A program made the position numbers and the translations under genes. The notes beneath the pieces are model-generated. The model saw nothing but the letters and a program-made list of their open reading frames with translations. It was not told where the DNA came from and ran no database searches. Below, one piece after another: positions 25,210 through 33,590 of a DNA stretch of 64,000 nucleotides. The stretch lies in contig JAETOJ010000010.1 of the NCBI GenBank assembly GCA_021768085.1, positions 1 through 64,000 of the forward strand, written 5' to 3'. Numbering within the stretch: the first letter of the stretch is position 1; each line of letters begins with the position of its first letter. Source of the DNA: Bacillota bacterium. Its GTDB lineage: Bacteria; Bacillota; Clostridia; Oscillospirales; Oscillospiraceae.

Positions 25210-26154
25210 TCAACCCCGAACAAATTCCAGGGCAGTCTGCGCGATGCAGGGTCCGCACAACCCGAACTGACGCAGCAGCTCCGCCGCCGGGCCAGAGTGA
25301 CCGAACACGTCCGGAGTGCCGATGCGCCGCACGGGGGTGGGTCGCTTCTCGCTGAGCAGGGAGCACACCGCGTCCCCCAGCCCGCCGATGACAGAGTGCT
25401 CCTCGCAGGTGAGGATCCTGCCGCACTCCTCCGCCGCCTTGAGCACCAGGGCCTCGTCCAGCGGCTTCACCGTGGCCATATTGATGATCCGGGCCTCGAC
25501 GCCCTGGGCGGCCAGCAGCTCGCCGGCCTCCAGTGCCTCGGCCACCAGCAGACCGTTGGCGATGATGGCGATGTCCGTGCCCTCCCGCATGACCTCGCCT
25601 TTGCCGATCTCAAAATGGAAGGTGGCCTCGTCGTGGAACACGGGCACCGGGGAGCGGCCGAAGCGCATATACACCGGCCCCTCATGCTCATAGGCGGCCT
25701 TGACCATGGCCCGGGCCTCCACCTCGTCGGCGGGGGACATGACCACCATGCCGGGGATGGAGCGCATGAGAGCGTAGTCCTCCAGGCACTGATGGGAGGC
25801 GCCGTCCTCCCCCACGGAGATGCCGCCGTGGGAGGCACCGATCTTCACGTTGAGCCGGGTGTAGCCAATGGAATTGCGCACCTGCTCATAGGCCCGCCCC
25901 GCCGCGAACATGGCGAAGGAGGAGGCGAAGGCCACCATGCCCATGGTGGCGGCTCCGGCGGCCACAGCCATCATGTTCCCCTCGGCAATGCCACAGTTGA
26001 AGTGCCGGTGGGGGAAGGCCTTGGCGAAGGTGGCGGTCTGGGTAGAGCCGGCCAGATCCGCGTCAAACACCACAATGTTGTCGTGCAGCGCCCCCAGCTC
26101 CTTTAGCGCCGCGCCGTAGCCCATCCGGGTGGCAATTTTTTTCACGTCTGCCAT
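25210..26154 (-). CDS. Transketolase, C-terminal subunit
   Basis: 314 residues covering the pyrimidine-binding and C-terminal domains of transketolase: DADLAGSTQTATF, FNCGIAEGNMMAVAAGAA with the catalytic Glu, and IGASHGGISVGEDGASHQ. Together with the separate N-terminal subunit encoded just upstream it forms a two-chain transketolase of the pentose phosphate pathway. Split transketolases are common in Clostridia and archaea. Starts 1 bp after the N-terminal subunit gene, so equal expression is likely. Confidence 0.92.
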   Translation of the reverse strand: MADVKKIATRMGYGAALKELGALHDNIVVFDADLAGSTQTATFAKAFPHRHFNCGIAEGNMMAVAAGAATMGMVAFASSFAMFAAGRAYEQVRNSIGYTRLNVKIGASHGGISVGEDGASHQCLEDYALMRSIPGMVVMSPADEVEARAMVKAAYEHEGPVYMRFGRSPVPVFHDEATFHFEIGKGEVMREGTDIAIIANGLLVAEALEAGELLAAQGVEARIINMATVKPLDEALVLKAAEECGRILTCEEHSVIGGLGDAVCSLLSEKRPTPVRRIGTPDVFGHSGPAAELLRQFGLCGPCIAQTALEFVRG

Positions 26155-26155
26155 G

Positions 26156-27001
26156 TCAGTCTGCCTCCAATTCCGCCAGCTTGGCCTTCAGCTCCGCCAT
26201 GGCGATTTCATACTGCTCCTGGTTGGGGGCCTTGCCATGCCAGCCCACCTGATCCTCCATGAAGCTGACCCCCTTGCCCTTGGTGGTTCTCATCAGGATG
26301 GCGAAGGGCTTTTCCTTCACTGTTTTTGCCCGAGCGAAGGCCCCCTCCAGGGCGTCGAAGTCGTGGCCGTCGATCTCCACCGTCTCAAAGCCGAAGGCGG
26401 CCAGCTTGTCCAGGATGGGGTAGGAGCTCATGACCTGCTCCACCGGGCCGTCGATCTGGAGGCCGTTGTTGTCGATGATCACCCGCAGGTTGTCCAGCTT
26501 GTAGTGGTGGGCGAACATGAACGCCTCCCACACCTGGCCCTCCTCGATCTCGCCGTCGCCCAACAGGGTGTATACCCGGCAGGGGTTCCCCTGCAATTTG
26601 GCCGCCAGGGCCATGCCGCAGGCGGCGGACACTCCCTGGCCCAGGGAGCCTGTGGACATATCCACCCCGGGGGTGGAGCGCATATTGGGATGGCCCTGGA
26701 GGTGGGAGCCGATGTGCCGCAGGGTTTTCAGATCCTCCCAGGGGAAGAAGCCCCGCAGGGCCAGGGCGGCGTACAGCCCCGGGGCGCAGTGGCCCTTGGA
26801 CAGCACGAAGCGATCCCGGTCGGGCTTGTCCGGCTGGGCAGGGTCGATGTTCAGCTCCTTGAAATACAGGTAGGTGAACAGGTCGGCGGAGGACAGGCTT
26901 CCACCGGGGTGGCCGGATTTGGCGGCGTAGGTGCCCTCGATGACGCCCATGCGCACCTTGCAGGCGCTGATCTCCAGCGCCCGTTTTTCTTTGGCGGTCA
27001 T
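26156..27001 (-). CDS. Transketolase, N-terminal subunit
   Basis: 281 residues, the thiamine-pyrophosphate-binding half: KSGHPGGSLSSADL, SKGHCAPGLYAAL, the TPP motif LGDGEIEEGQVWEA ending near NLRVIIDNNG. ATG 27001 has AGAAGGA 7 nt upstream; the longer frame to 27028 overlaps the galM stop. It lies in an operon galM - this gene - C-terminal subunit, linking sugar epimerisation to the pentose phosphate pathway. Confidence 0.92.
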   Translation of the reverse strand: MTAKEKRALEISACKVRMGVIEGTYAAKSGHPGGSLSSADLFTYLYFKELNIDPAQPDKPDRDRFVLSKGHCAPGLYAALALRGFFPWEDLKTLRHIGSHLQGHPNMRSTPGVDMSTGSLGQGVSAACGMALAAKLQGNPCRVYTLLGDGEIEEGQVWEAFMFAHHYKLDNLRVIIDNNGLQIDGPVEQVMSSYPILDKLAAFGFETVEIDGHDFDALEGAFARAKTVKEKPFAILMRTTKGKGVSFMEDQVGWHGKAPNQEQYEIAMAELKAKLAELEAD

Positions 27002-27017
27002 GTGATTCCTTCTTTCT

Positions 27018-28076
27018 TTACAGATCATCGGCGCAGTCGGATATGCTAAAGACGTAGCTGGTTTTGCTGGAAAACTGCTCCCCGGCCCGCAGAACGCAGG
27101 AGGGGAAGCCGGGGTTGTTGGGCGTGTCGGGGAAGAACTGGGTCTCCAGGCAGAAGCCGTGGCGGTTTCCGTACACTGCGCCGCCCTTGCCCGAGGGGCA
27201 GCCCTGGATGAAGTTCCCCGTGTAGAACTGCACCCCGGGCAGATCGGTGCTCACGTCCATGGCGATCCCCGTGTCCGGCGACCAGGCCCGGGCAAATTTC
27301 TTTGTGGAGCGATTGTATGCCAGCACCCAGTTGTGATCATACCCGGCCGCCAGGGAGAGCTGCTCAAAGGGATCGCCGATGTGGGCCCCGATGGGCTGGG
27401 CCGCCCGCAGATCCATGGGGGTGCCGCCCACCGGGGCAATCTCCCCGGTGGGGATGGAGCCGGGCGCGGCGGGGGTGTAGTGGGAGGCGGACAGCTTGAT
27501 ATACTGGCCCTCCACGCTGCCGCTGTTGTGGCCGGACAGGTTGAAATAGGTGTGGTTGGTGGGGTTGAATACGGTGTCCCGGTCGCACACGGCCCGGTAC
27601 TGGATGGACAGCGCCCCGCCGCGCAGGGTATAGGTTACCTGAACGGACAGCGTGCCGGGGTAGCCCTCCTCCCCGTCGGGGCTGACCAGGGAGAGGGTGA
27701 CGGAGTTGTCCGTCAGCGCCTCCACCGTCCACACCTGCTTGTCGAAGCCTACCTTCCCCCCGTGGAGGGAGTTGGGCCCGTCGTTGGCGTACAGCGGATA
27801 CTCCACCCCGTTCAGCGTGAACCTGGCCCCGCCGATCCGATTGGCGTACCGTCCCACCAGCGCGCCCATGTACTTGTCCTGGGCCCGGTAGTCCTCCAGG
27901 GTGTCGAAGCCCAGGGCCACGTCCACCGGACTGCCGTCCCGGGTGGGCACAGTCAGGGAGCGCACCGCCCCCCCATAGGTGATGATTTGGCAGGTCAAAG
28001 CTCCGCTGCGCAGGGCGATCTGCTCCACCGGGGCTCCGTCGGGCATACGGCCGAAGGCCGTCCTGTTTTCCCTCAT
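27018..28076 (-). CDS. galM: Aldose 1-epimerase (mutarotase)
   Basis: 352 residues of the GalM family: substrate loop GRYANRIGGARF, ANDGPNSLHGG, catalytic His in NPTNHTYFNLSGH, AAGYDHNWVL and the catalytic Glu in HGFCLETQFFPD. Interconverts alpha and beta anomers of galactose or glucose in the cytosol. First gene of the operon with the two transketolase subunits; it has its own promoter and a leader of about 140 nt with no recognised riboswitch. Confidence 0.93.
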   Translation of the reverse strand: MRENRTAFGRMPDGAPVEQIALRSGALTCQIITYGGAVRSLTVPTRDGSPVDVALGFDTLEDYRAQDKYMGALVGRYANRIGGARFTLNGVEYPLYANDGPNSLHGGKVGFDKQVWTVEALTDNSVTLSLVSPDGEEGYPGTLSVQVTYTLRGGALSIQYRAVCDRDTVFNPTNHTYFNLSGHNSGSVEGQYIKLSASHYTPAAPGSIPTGEIAPVGGTPMDLRAAQPIGAHIGDPFEQLSLAAGYDHNWVLAYNRSTKKFARAWSPDTGIAMDVSTDLPGVQFYTGNFIQGCPSGKGGAVYGNRHGFCLETQFFPDTPNNPGFPSCVLRAGEQFSSKTSYVFSISDCADDL

Positions 28077-28222
28077 AGCTCCTCCGCTCCGCCGGAATTC
28101 CGGCCCGTTTGATGTCCACCCCCGCCGGTTGCGGGAGCGGCGCGCCGGCGCTGTGCTTTGCGGCTCCGGCCAAGGGCCGGGGCAAAATGGCCAGACGCAG
28201 ATAATTGGAACTGCTAATGGTT

Positions 28223-28251
28223 AGTATATCATAGTAACCCGCTGAAAACAA
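28223..28251 (-). promoter_or_regulatory. Promoter of galM-transketolase operon
   Basis: TTGTTT (28246-28251), 17 bp, TATACT (28223-28228) on the minus strand. It is divergent from the DUF1538 promoter, with about 70 bp between the two -35 elements. Confidence 0.6.
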
Positions 28252-28319
28252 CCGTAAACCGCTTTTTTTCGCCCATTTTGTCGAATTGTCAAGTCTACCC
28301 GGAAATTTCCTTTTTCCCG

Positions 28320-28348
28320 TTGGCATCTCCGCGTTTTTTTGATATAAT
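28320..28348 (+). promoter_or_regulatory. Promoter of DUF1538-PII operon
   Basis: TTGGCA (28320-28325), 17 bp, TATAAT (28343-28348). The start of transcription near 28355 excludes the upstream in-frame ATGs and supports the GTG start at 28383. Confidence 0.75.
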
Positions 28349-28382
28349 GCAAAACATGATTATCATACGGGGGGATATCCCC

Positions 28383-29936
28383 GTGGGAAAGAAGGTGGGG
28401 CGATTGCGCGGCTCCCTCCCAAAATTGAAGGAAAAGCTACTGGAGGCGCTGAAGGCGGTGCTGCCCATTGTGGGCATCGTGCTGGTGCTGAGCTTCAGCG
28501 CGGCCCCCATCTCCCCCAGCATCCTGCTGTGCTTCCTGCTGGGGGCGGCCATGATCATGGTGGGCATGATGTTCTTCACCTTGGGGGCGGAGGCCAGCAT
28601 GACCCCCATGGGGGAGCGGGTGGGCACCGCCGTCACCCGCAGCCGGAAGCTGCCGCTGATCATCCTCATGGGCTTTCTGCTGGGCTTTCTGATCACCATC
28701 TCCGAGCCCGACCTCCAGGTGCTGGCGGGCCAGGTGCCCGCGGTGCCTAACCTGACCCTGATCCTGTCGGTGGCGGCGGGGGTGGGGGTGTTCCTGGTGG
28801 TGGCTCTGCTGCGTATGCTGTTCGGGGTGGCTCTGCCCCCCATGCTGGTATTTTTCTACGCGGCGGTGTTTGTCCTGGCCTTCTTCGTGCCCCGGGACTT
28901 CCTGGCGGTGGCCTTTGACTCCGGCGGCGTCACCACCGGGCCCATGACCGTCCCCTTTATCATGGCTCTGGGCGTGGGCATCTCCGCCATCCGAAACGAC
29001 CGCCACGCCGCGGACGACAGCTTCGGCCTGGTGGCCTTGTGCTCCATCGGGCCCATTTTAGCGGTGCTCATCCTGGGTATGATCTTCCGCCCGGAGGAGG
29101 GGGCCTATACCGCCTCCGCCTTGCCGGAGATCTCCAACTCCGTGGAGCTGTGGGCCCTGTTCCAGGACGGCCTGCCCACCTATATGAAGGAGATCGCCCT
29201 GTCCCTGCTGCCCATCACCGCTCTGTTTGGGGTATTCCAGGCGGTGTCCCTGCGGCTGTCCCTGCGGACGCTGAAGAAGATCGGGGTGGGGCTGGTCTAT
29301 ACCTACATCGGCCTGGTGCTGTTCCTCACCGGGGCCAACGTGGGCTTTATGCCCGCGGGCAACTATCTGGGGCAGGTGATGGCCTCGCTGGAGTGGCGCT
29401 GGGCCATCATCCCCGTGGGCATGATCATCGGCTACTTCATCGTCAAGGCGGAGCCCGCCGTCTACGTGCTCAACCGGCAGGTGGAGGAGATCACCGACGG
29501 CGCCATCTCCTCCTCCGCCATGGGGGCCAGCCTGTCCATCGGCGTGGCGGTGTCCATCGGGCTGGCCATGGCCCGGGTGCTGACGGGGATTTCCATTCTC
29601 TGGTTCCTCATCCCGGGGTACGCCATGGCCATTGTGCTGTCCTTCTTCGTGCCCAAAATGTTCACCGCCATTGCCTTCGACTCCGGCGGCGTGGCCTCCG
29701 GGCCCATGACCGCCGCCTTCCTGCTGCCCTTCGCCCAGGGGGCGTGCGCGGCGGTGGGGGGCAATATCGTCACCGACGCCTTTGGGGTGGTGGCCATGGT
29801 GGCCATGACGCCCCTCATCGCCATCCAGATTTTAGGCATGGTCTATCAGACCCAGCAGAGGGCCGGGGCCAAGGCCCAGCCCGTCCCGGCGCTGTCCTTT
29901 GACGAGCTGGACGACGACGCCATCATCGAGCTGTAA
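28383..29936 (+). CDS. DUF1538 integral membrane protein, probable transporter
   Basis: 517 residues with about 12-14 hydrophobic segments arranged as two homologous halves. Each half carries the signature AFDSGGV followed by GPMT (VAFDSGGVTTGPMTVPF and IAFDSGGVASGPMTAAF). DUF1538 proteins have no proven substrate; the duplicated discontinuous motif is typical of secondary transporters. I use GTG 28383, 9 nt after a G-rich ribosome-binding site and downstream of the inferred transcription start. The next gene, 12 bp away, encodes a tandem PII-like protein, which suggests control by a small-molecule sensor. Confidence 0.8.
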   Translation: MGKKVGRLRGSLPKLKEKLLEALKAVLPIVGIVLVLSFSAAPISPSILLCFLLGAAMIMVGMMFFTLGAEASMTPMGERVGTAVTRSRKLPLIILMGFLLGFLITISEPDLQVLAGQVPAVPNLTLILSVAAGVGVFLVVALLRMLFGVALPPMLVFFYAAVFVLAFFVPRDFLAVAFDSGGVTTGPMTVPFIMALGVGISAIRNDRHAADDSFGLVALCSIGPILAVLILGMIFRPEEGAYTASALPEISNSVELWALFQDGLPTYMKEIALSLLPITALFGVFQAVSLRLSLRTLKKIGVGLVYTYIGLVLFLTGANVGFMPAGNYLGQVMASLEWRWAIIPVGMIIGYFIVKAEPAVYVLNRQVEEITDGAISSSAMGASLSIGVAVSIGLAMARVLTGISILWFLIPGYAMAIVLSFFVPKMFTAIAFDSGGVASGPMTAAFLLPFAQGACAAVGGNIVTDAFGVVAMVAMTPLIAIQILGMVYQTQQRAGAKAQPVPALSFDELDDDAIIEL

Positions 29937-29948
29937 GGGGGAAGCGGC

Positions 29949-30653
29949 ATGAACGAGCTATACCTCATGGTGTGCATCACCGAGCGGGCCCGGGCCCGGC
30001 AGTTCGTGGAGCTGTTCAAGCGGCACAGTGTCGCCGTCACCCTCAGCGCCCTGGGGGCGGGGACGGCACGCAGCGAGCTGCTGGACTATTTCGGCCTGGA
30101 AAAGACGGAGAAGGTGGTCACCTTTTCCGTGGTCACCCGCTCCACTTGGCGTTTGGTGAAGCAGGCCATGCAGCGGGAGCTGAACATCGACGTGCCGGGC
30201 ACGGGCATCGCCTTCATCATCCCCCTGAGCAGCATCGGGGGGAAGAAGCCCCTGGCCTTCCTCACCGACGGCCAGAATTTTGAAGCGGGGGAGGAATCCG
30301 CCTTGAAGGACACCAAATACGAGCTGCTGGTGGTCATCGCCAACCAGGGGTACACGGAGCTGATCATGGACGCCGCCCGGGAGGAGCAGGCGGGGGGCGG
30401 CACCGTCCTTCATGCCAAGGGCACCGGCATGGAGAAGGCGGAGAAATTCCTGGGCTTCTCCCTGGTGAACGAGAAGGAGATGGTGTTCATCGTGGTGAAA
30501 ACCGCCACCAAGAACCGGATCATGCGGGCCATCATGGACAAGGCGGGTATTGGCACCAAGGCCCAGTCCATCGTGTTCTCCCTACCCGTCACCGGCACCG
30601 CCGGGATGCGGCTGCTGGAGCTGGCGGGGGACGAGACGGACGGGGAGGAATGA
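29949..30653 (+). CDS. Tandem PII-like (GlnB-fold) regulatory protein
   Basis: 234 residues made of two GlnB-like halves (about 1-110 and 120-225). Each runs beta strand (LYLMVCITE / YELLVVIANQ), helix, a glycine turn (LGAGTARSELLDYFGL / AKGTGMEKAEKFLGF), then strand EKVVTFSVV / KEMVFIVVK. PII proteins are normally single-domain trimers that bind nucleotides in the cleft and gate transporters or enzymes. Here the fused pair is encoded next to a DUF1538 transporter, its likely target. The Tyr-51 uridylylation T-loop of GlnB is not evident. Confidence 0.75.
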   Translation: MNELYLMVCITERARARQFVELFKRHSVAVTLSALGAGTARSELLDYFGLEKTEKVVTFSVVTRSTWRLVKQAMQRELNIDVPGTGIAFIIPLSSIGGKKPLAFLTDGQNFEAGEESALKDTKYELLVVIANQGYTELIMDAAREEQAGGGTVLHAKGTGMEKAEKFLGFSLVNEKEMVFIVVKTATKNRIMRAIMDKAGIGTKAQSIVFSLPVTGTAGMRLLELAGDETDGEE

Positions 30654-30656
30654 AGG

Positions 30657-31064
30657 ATGAAACAGGAAAAAAGCTGCGGAGCGGTTATCTTCCGCCAGGA
30701 AAATACGGAGCGTTATTATCTGATCCTCACCAGCACCCTGGGCCACACCACCCTGTGCAAGGGCCATGTGGAGGGGGAGGAGACGGAGCACGAAACCGCC
30801 GTCCGGGAGATCCGGGAGGAGACGGGGCTGGCGGTGGACTTTGTGGACGGCTTCCGGGAGGTCATCACCTATTCCCCCAAGCCGGGGGTAGCTAAGGACG
30901 TGGTATTCTTCCTGGCCCGCCTGTCGGGCGGGGAGCCGGTCTGCCAGCCCGAGGAGGTGGCGGCGATCCGCTTCCTGTCTCTCGACGAGGCCCTGGCGGC
31001 GCTGACCCACGACTCCGATCGGGACACCCTGCGGAAGGCCCACGCCTTTCTGGAGGGGCGCTGA
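30657..31064 (+). CDS. Nudix hydrolase, Ap4A-type
   Basis: 135 residues with a complete Nudix box: GHVEGEETEHETAVREIREE followed by TGLAV (about 35-59). The start MKQEKSCGAVIF is typical of asymmetric diadenosine tetraphosphatases (MutT/Ap4A hydrolase family), which cleave Np4N alarmones or oxidised nucleotides. Four bp after the PII-like gene and 3 bp before the next, so part of the same operon. Confidence 0.88.
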   Translation: MKQEKSCGAVIFRQENTERYYLILTSTLGHTTLCKGHVEGEETEHETAVREIREETGLAVDFVDGFREVITYSPKPGVAKDVVFFLARLSGGEPVCQPEEVAAIRFLSLDEALAALTHDSDRDTLRKAHAFLEGR

Positions 31065-31067
31065 GCC

Positions 31068-32435
31068 GTGCCCGCCCCGCTGTATGACGCCCTGCGGGCG
31101 CTGGCGGACAGCCGCCCTTTGCGGCTGGATATGCCCGGTCACCACGGCGAACCCCTGCCGAGGGGCTTCCCCTGGCCGTCCGGCATTGACTTCACCGAGA
31201 ACGGTGCAACCGGGGATCTGTTCGGGGAGGAGCCGGACGAGATCCAGCAGGCGGAGCGTCTCTGGGCGGAACGGCTGGGCTTTGATGCCTGCCTGTTCCT
31301 CACAGGCGGCTCCACTCAGGGGATCCACACCGGGCTGGCCCTGCTGGCCGGGGCGGGCGGGGCCGCAGCCATCGACCGGGGCAGCCACCGCTCCGTCTAC
31401 CACGCCCTGGCCCTGCTGGATCTAACCCCCACGTTCCTGCCCCGGCCCTGGCTGGCGGGGGAGGGGGTCGCCGGCCCCATTCCGCCCGAGACGGTGGAGG
31501 AGACGCTGAATGCGCGTCCGGATATTAAAACAGTTTGTATCACCTCGCCCACCTATTACGGCGTGTTGTCGGACATCCCCGCCATCGCTGCGGTGTGCCA
31601 CGCCCACGGGGCCAAGCTGATGGTGGACGGCGCCCACGGCGCCCATCTGCCCTTTTTGGGGTACGAGGGCTACCAGGCGGCGGACGTGGTGGTGATGTCC
31701 GCCCACAAGACCCTCCCCGTGCCGGGGCAGGCCGCCCTGCTGTTTGCCAACGACGTCCCCCTGTCCGAACTCCAGCGGTGGGGGGCGGTGTACGGCACCT
31801 CGTCCCCCTCCTATGTCCTCATGGCGGCGCTGGACGCGGCACGGGGCTACATGGAGGGGGAGGGGGCGGCCCGCTACCGGGAAACCGTCCGGCTTGTGGA
31901 GAAGCTGCGGGGCCGCTGGCCCGCCCTCCGGGAGCGGGACGGCCTGGCCCTGGATCCCACCCGCCTCGTTCTCACCAGCCCAGACGGGTTTGCCCTGGGG
32001 TCGGCCCTGCGGGCCCGGGGGGCGTACCCTGAGATGGCGGACGCCGGCCATGTGGTGTCTATCCTCACCTGCGCCGACGGCCCTGGGCAGTTCGCCCGTC
32101 TGGAGCGGCTGCTGAAGGAGGCCGGGCCCACCGGCCCCGGCGCCCCCGTCCCGCCCCCGCCCGAGGCGCCGGAGGCCGTTCTCACCCCCCGACAGGCCCT
32201 GTTCGCCCCCCGGGTGTGCCTGCCGCTGGCGGACTGCGCGGGGCGGATCGCCGCGGGGCAAATCGCGCCCTATCCCCCCGGAGTGCCCGTCATCGCTCCC
32301 GGGGAGCGGATCGAAAAAAAACATCTGGCCTATTTGCGGGAAATAGGCTATAATAGGGACAGGACAGACATCATCGCGGAGGGACGCGATGGAGAGGGAG
32401 GCCCAGGCCATGAAGCTGATTATCGCCATCATTAA
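31068..32435 (+). CDS. Orn/Lys/Arg decarboxylase-family PLP enzyme (YaaO-like)
   Basis: 455 residues of the fold-type I PLP decarboxylase family: substrate motif LDMPGHHGEP, FLTGGSTQGIHTGL, VDGAHGAHLPF with the PLP-binding Asp, and the Schiff-base lysine in MSAHKTLPVPGQAALL. The short C-terminal domain matches the single-lobe YaaO/SpeA-type enzymes of Firmicutes rather than the large inducible decarboxylases. In Bacillus yaaO begins the yaaO-tmk-darA-yaaR-holB-ricT cluster; here tmk and yaaR are missing. GTG start with GGAGGGG upstream. Overlaps darA by 26 bp. Which amino acid it uses is unclear. Confidence 0.82.
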   Translation: MPAPLYDALRALADSRPLRLDMPGHHGEPLPRGFPWPSGIDFTENGATGDLFGEEPDEIQQAERLWAERLGFDACLFLTGGSTQGIHTGLALLAGAGGAAAIDRGSHRSVYHALALLDLTPTFLPRPWLAGEGVAGPIPPETVEETLNARPDIKTVCITSPTYYGVLSDIPAIAAVCHAHGAKLMVDGAHGAHLPFLGYEGYQAADVVVMSAHKTLPVPGQAALLFANDVPLSELQRWGAVYGTSSPSYVLMAALDAARGYMEGEGAARYRETVRLVEKLRGRWPALRERDGLALDPTRLVLTSPDGFALGSALRARGAYPEMADAGHVVSILTCADGPGQFARLERLLKEAGPTGPGAPVPPPPEAPEAVLTPRQALFAPRVCLPLADCAGRIAAGQIAPYPPGVPVIAPGERIEKKHLAYLREIGYNRDRTDIIAEGRDGEGGPGHEADYRHH

Positions 32436-32733
32436 CTACGACGACGCCAACGCCGTCACCCAGAACCTGTCCAGGAACGGGTTCTCCTCCACCCGGCTGT
32501 CCACCACCGGCGGCTTCCTGCTGGCGGGGAACGTCACCCTGCTCACCGGCGTGAAGGACGACCAGGTGCAGCAGGCCATCGACCTCATCCGGGAGTGCTC
32601 CCACAGCCGGAAGCAGATGGTGCCCGCCCTCACCGAGATGAGCTACGGCTTCATGCCCGTCATGCCGGTGGAGGTCACCGTGGGCGGGGCCACCGTGTTC
32701 GTGGTGGACGTGGAGCGGTTCGAGCGGCTATGA
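32410..32733 (+). CDS. darA: Cyclic-di-AMP receptor DarA/PstA
   Basis: 107 residues, PII-like. Starts MKLIIAIINYDDANAVTQNL and contains FSSTRLSTTGGFLLAGNVTLL, where the RLSTTGGFL stretch is the c-di-AMP-binding part, and ends in TVGGATVFVVDVERFERL. Binds cyclic di-AMP; its downstream targets are poorly known. I start at ATG 32410 to match the family; ATG 32389 would add seven residues. Overlaps both the decarboxylase-like gene and holB. Confidence 0.88.
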   Translation: MKLIIAIINYDDANAVTQNLSRNGFSSTRLSTTGGFLLAGNVTLLTGVKDDQVQQAIDLIRECSHSRKQMVPALTEMSYGFMPVMPVEVTVGGATVFVVDVERFERL

Positions 32734-33476
32734 TGGCGCTGCCCAATCCCCTGTCCCACGCCTACCTCGTCACCGGGGGGAGTGGGGACAGCCGGGCCGC
32801 GTTGATCAAGCGGCTGACGGCGGCCTACCTGTGTCAGGGGGCCGATCCGCCCTGCGGCCGGTGCCGCCCCTGCCGGAAGGTGGAATCGGGGGCCCACCCG
32901 GACGTATCCCGCACCGCCCCCGCCCCGGACAAACAGGAGATCACGGTGGAGCAGATCCGATCTCTGCGCGCGGACGCCTACATCCGCCCCAATGAGGGGA
33001 AGCGGAAGGTGTACGTTGTCAGTCCGGCGGACGCCATGAACCCCGCCGCTCAGAACGCCCTGCTGAAGGTGCTGGAGGAGGGGCCTGCCTACGCGGCCTT
33101 CCTGCTGGACACGGACAGGCCCGGAAAGCTGCTGGACACGGTGCGCTCCCGGTGCGAGCTGCTTTCCCTGCCGCGGTCGAAGGATCCCATCGACCCCGAG
33201 CTGCTGGCCCGGTCCGAAGCGCTGGCGTCGCTGCTGCTGGGCCGGGACGAGCTGGCCTGCGCCCAGGCCCTGGTGGAGCTGGAGCTGTCCAAGCCCAAGG
33301 CCGAGGAGCTGTCCGCCCTGCTGGGGGAGACGGAGCGCGCCGTCTCCCGGCGGCTGGCTCAGGATCCCCGGCGGGGGGCGAGGGTTTTGCAGGCCCTGAA
33401 AACCGCCCGGGAGAACGCAGTGTACCGCCCCGGCACGGGGCACACCCTGGGGCAGATTATCACCCGGATCTTCTGA
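32730..33476 (+). CDS. holB: DNA polymerase III delta-prime subunit
   Basis: 248 residues, shorter than the about 330 of most HolB proteins. The zinc module is CGRCRPCRKVESGAHPD. The AAA+ region has EQIRSLRADAYIRPNEGKRK, then VYVVSPADAMNPAAQNALLK and VLEEGPAYAAFLL, and the SRC motif (TVRSRCELL). Walker A is degenerate (VTGGSGDSRAAL), as expected for delta-prime, which does not hydrolyse ATP. It is part of the clamp loader. Its ATG overlaps the darA stop (ATGATG), indicating coupling. Confidence 0.9.
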   Translation: MMALPNPLSHAYLVTGGSGDSRAALIKRLTAAYLCQGADPPCGRCRPCRKVESGAHPDVSRTAPAPDKQEITVEQIRSLRADAYIRPNEGKRKVYVVSPADAMNPAAQNALLKVLEEGPAYAAFLLDTDRPGKLLDTVRSRCELLSLPRSKDPIDPELLARSEALASLLLGRDELACAQALVELELSKPKAEELSALLGETERAVSRRLAQDPRRGARVLQALKTARENAVYRPGTGHTLGQIITRIF

Positions 33477-33484
33477 CGCCCCCG

Positions 33485-33560
33485 TAGGGGCGCGCAATGC
33501 GCGCCCGCGGCGCAGCGCCAGAGACGGCACGGCATTGCGGGCGGACACTGTCCGCCCCTA
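33485..33560. repeat. REP-like palindromic repeat between holB and ricT
   Basis: A 76-bp unit with terminal inverted repeats TAGGGGCG (33485-33492) and CGCCCCTA (33553-33560). It has two internal hairpins, GGGCGCGC-AAT-GCGCGCCC and GGGCGGAC-ACT-GTCCGCCC. It looks like a dispersed intergenic repeat; only one copy is in this window. Confidence 0.6.
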
Positions 33561-33590
33561 TAGATATTTTCATACACGGAGGATACCCCT

